Source: Candidatus Curtissbacteria bacterium RIFCSPLOWO2_01_FULL_38_11b (lineage in GTDB: Bacteria; Patescibacteriota; Microgenomatia; Curtissbacterales; GWA2-41-24). From it: a stretch of DNA of 6,269 nucleotides. The stretch covers positions 1 to 6,269 of the forward strand of contig MFBO01000020.1 in the NCBI GenBank assembly GCA_001774995.1, read 5' to 3'. A program made the position numbers and the translations under genes. Positions 5,743 through 6,269 of the stretch are shown one piece after another (position 1 is the stretch's first letter; every line of letters starts with the position of its first letter). The notes under the pieces were generated by a model, which was given only the letters and a program-made list of their open reading frames with translations, did no database searches and was not told the DNA's origin.

Positions 5743-5834
5743 AATTGACTCCCGAAAAGTCGGGACGCTAAAGCCATCTTTATAGTAACATAATCAGTAG
5801 TTTTTTGCAACTACCAAGCAAAAGTCCTGTTCAA
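5719..5834 (-). ncRNA. Candidate structured leader or small RNA with three hairpins
   Basis: In transcription order on the minus strand there are three hairpins: GTAGTT/AACTAC around a six-base loop (5814-5797), TCCCGA/TCGGGA around CTTT (5765-5750), and the terminator stem-loop with its T-run (5742-5719). No protein-coding gene fills the region. It matches no riboswitch or small RNA family I can name. TAGTTGC (5813-5807) could pair with GCAGCTG (5742-5736) over seven bases including two G-U pairs, which would open the terminator and provide an antiterminator; this is inferred from complementarity only. The 5' end is a guess from the promoter candidate at 5839-5867. Confidence 0.3.
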
Positions 5835-5838
5835 CTTC

Positions 5839-5867
5839 TAGATAAAGTCCTCTTGGGAAAGTGTCAA
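5839..5867 (-). promoter_or_regulatory. Promoter candidate upstream of the structured leader
   Basis: A perfect TTGACA (5867-5862) on the minus strand is followed after 17 bases by TATCTA (5844-5839), which matches the -10 consensus at only its first three positions. If used, it would begin a transcript near 5832, covering the three hairpins, the 114-residue gene and the HD hydrolase gene. The TTGACA also forms part of a small TCTTG/CAAGA hairpin, so its presence may have another cause. Confidence 0.35.
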
Positions 5868-5909
5868 GAATTGTCCCCTTGTCTTTTTTCTACGCGGGGC
5901 AACACCTTT

Positions 5910-6269
5910 CTATTTATCATTAAAATCGGCCATAATTGGCAGATGATCGCTTAATGATTTACCGAATATAACTGACTGATCACCTACGGTGCAGCTTATT
6001 AATCGTGAGTATAGATCATTTGTCACAAATAAGTGATCTATTTGATGATCAATTCCTCCCCGAGGGTGTTTAAAAGTTGGAATTATTTTATTATTATATT
6101 TACGAAGACATTCCGTAAATCCAATGTCAAACATTCTATCTAAAATTTCTTTGTTACCAGAACTTCGAATCCTAAATTTTATCCCGTTTTTATCTTGCCA
6201 TTCCCTATCTAATGTTTCAGAACTATTATAATCACCGCCAACTACCCATTGTTCGTTATTAGAAATTGT
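5910..6269 (-). CDS. Endonuclease/exonuclease/phosphatase-fold protein, C-terminal part (partial)
   Basis: The frame is open from the window edge (6269) to TAG at 5912-5910, giving the last 119 residues; the start lies outside. WVVGGDYNSSE (residues 8-18 of the visible part) carries the G-D-x-N signature of the EEP (ExoIII/DNase I-like) fold. FTECLRKY, then PTFKHPRGGIDHQIDHLFVT (64-83) and the final SDHLPIMADF (107-116) with the catalytic Asp-His pair complete the C-terminal half of the metal-dependent active site. Members hydrolyse phosphodiester or phosphomonoester bonds in nucleic acids, inositol phosphates or lipids; the substrate cannot be read from this part. An internal ATG at 6134 is not the start, because GDYN lies upstream of it in the same frame. 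The gene may share a transcript with the minus-strand genes downstream, subject to the terminator at 5719-5742. Confidence 0.86.
   Translation of the reverse strand, partial: TISNNEQWVVGGDYNSSETLDREWQDKNGIKFRIRSSGNKEILDRMFDIGFTECLRKYNNKIIPTFKHPRGGIDHQIDHLFVTNDLYSRLISCTVGDQSVIFGKSLSDHLPIMADFNDK

Noticed and set aside
5708..5909. REP-like or transposon remnant suggested by the GGGGACAATTCTTGACA segment
   Set aside because: The phrase looks like the kind found in short palindromic elements, but no second copy, clear palindrome or transposase is in the window, so no mobile element is called.
1..6269. CRISPR array, tRNA, rRNA or intact transposase genes
   Set aside because: No regularly spaced repeats, no cloverleaf with a T-loop signature outside coding sequence, no rRNA-like segments and no transposase motifs were seen on either strand.
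1..6269. Alternative genetic code with TGA as glycine (some CPR lineages)
   Set aside because: All credible genes are free of internal TGA, and the 114-residue gene ends with TGA in a sensible operon overlap, so the standard code fits.

Overview
The window looks like a stretch of a small, AT-rich bacterial genome. The best guess is a Candidate Phyla Radiation (Patescibacteria) organism, possibly of the Microgenomates type. This is an inference from gene content: a GT-C membrane glycosyltransferase overlapping a GH18 hydrolase, a DUF1059 protein of the type common in those genomes, short or absent mRNA leaders with few Shine-Dalgarno sites, and many small orphan genes. TGA is used as a stop (gene ending at 5363) and never occurs in-frame inside a credible gene, so the UGA-glycine code of some CPR lineages is not in use. 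No rRNA, tRNA, CRISPR array or intact transposase was seen.

Layout. (1) 1-156, probable 3' end of an unrecognised plus-strand gene. (2) 184-420 minus, DUF1059 small metal-binding-type protein. (3) 421-686, intergenic, ending in a promoter. (4) 687-3198 plus, a two-gene operon: a PMT/ArnT-like GT-C glycosyltransferase overlapping by 11 bp a membrane-anchored GH18 glycosidase; together they suggest building and trimming of surface glycan. (5) 3199-3380, a convergent intergenic region bounded by a 16/17-nt inverted repeat and holding the first copy of a 34-bp dispersed repeat. (6) 3381-4361 and 4453-4740 minus, a secreted seven-repeat TolB-like beta-propeller and a small C-terminally anchored membrane protein. 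(7) 4744-4777, the second copy of the 34-bp repeat, carrying a plausible promoter for the small membrane protein. (8) 4792-5376 and 5363-5707 minus, a stand-alone RelA/SpoT-type HD hydrolase overlapping an unrecognised 114-residue protein. (9) 5708-5909, a leader-like intergenic region with three hairpins, the last an intrinsic terminator ending 11 nt before the start codon of the 114-residue gene. (10) 5910-6269 minus, the C-terminal part of an endonuclease/exonuclease/phosphatase-fold enzyme that runs off the window.

The points most worth a second look are the possible attenuator or riboswitch-like leader driving the orphan gene plus alarmone-hydrolase pair, and the 1.5-kb propeller plus membrane-protein block bracketed by two direct copies of the 34-bp repeat, which resembles a gene cassette. 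Neither is proven by the sequence alone. Everything here is read by eye; no similarity search or folding program was run.
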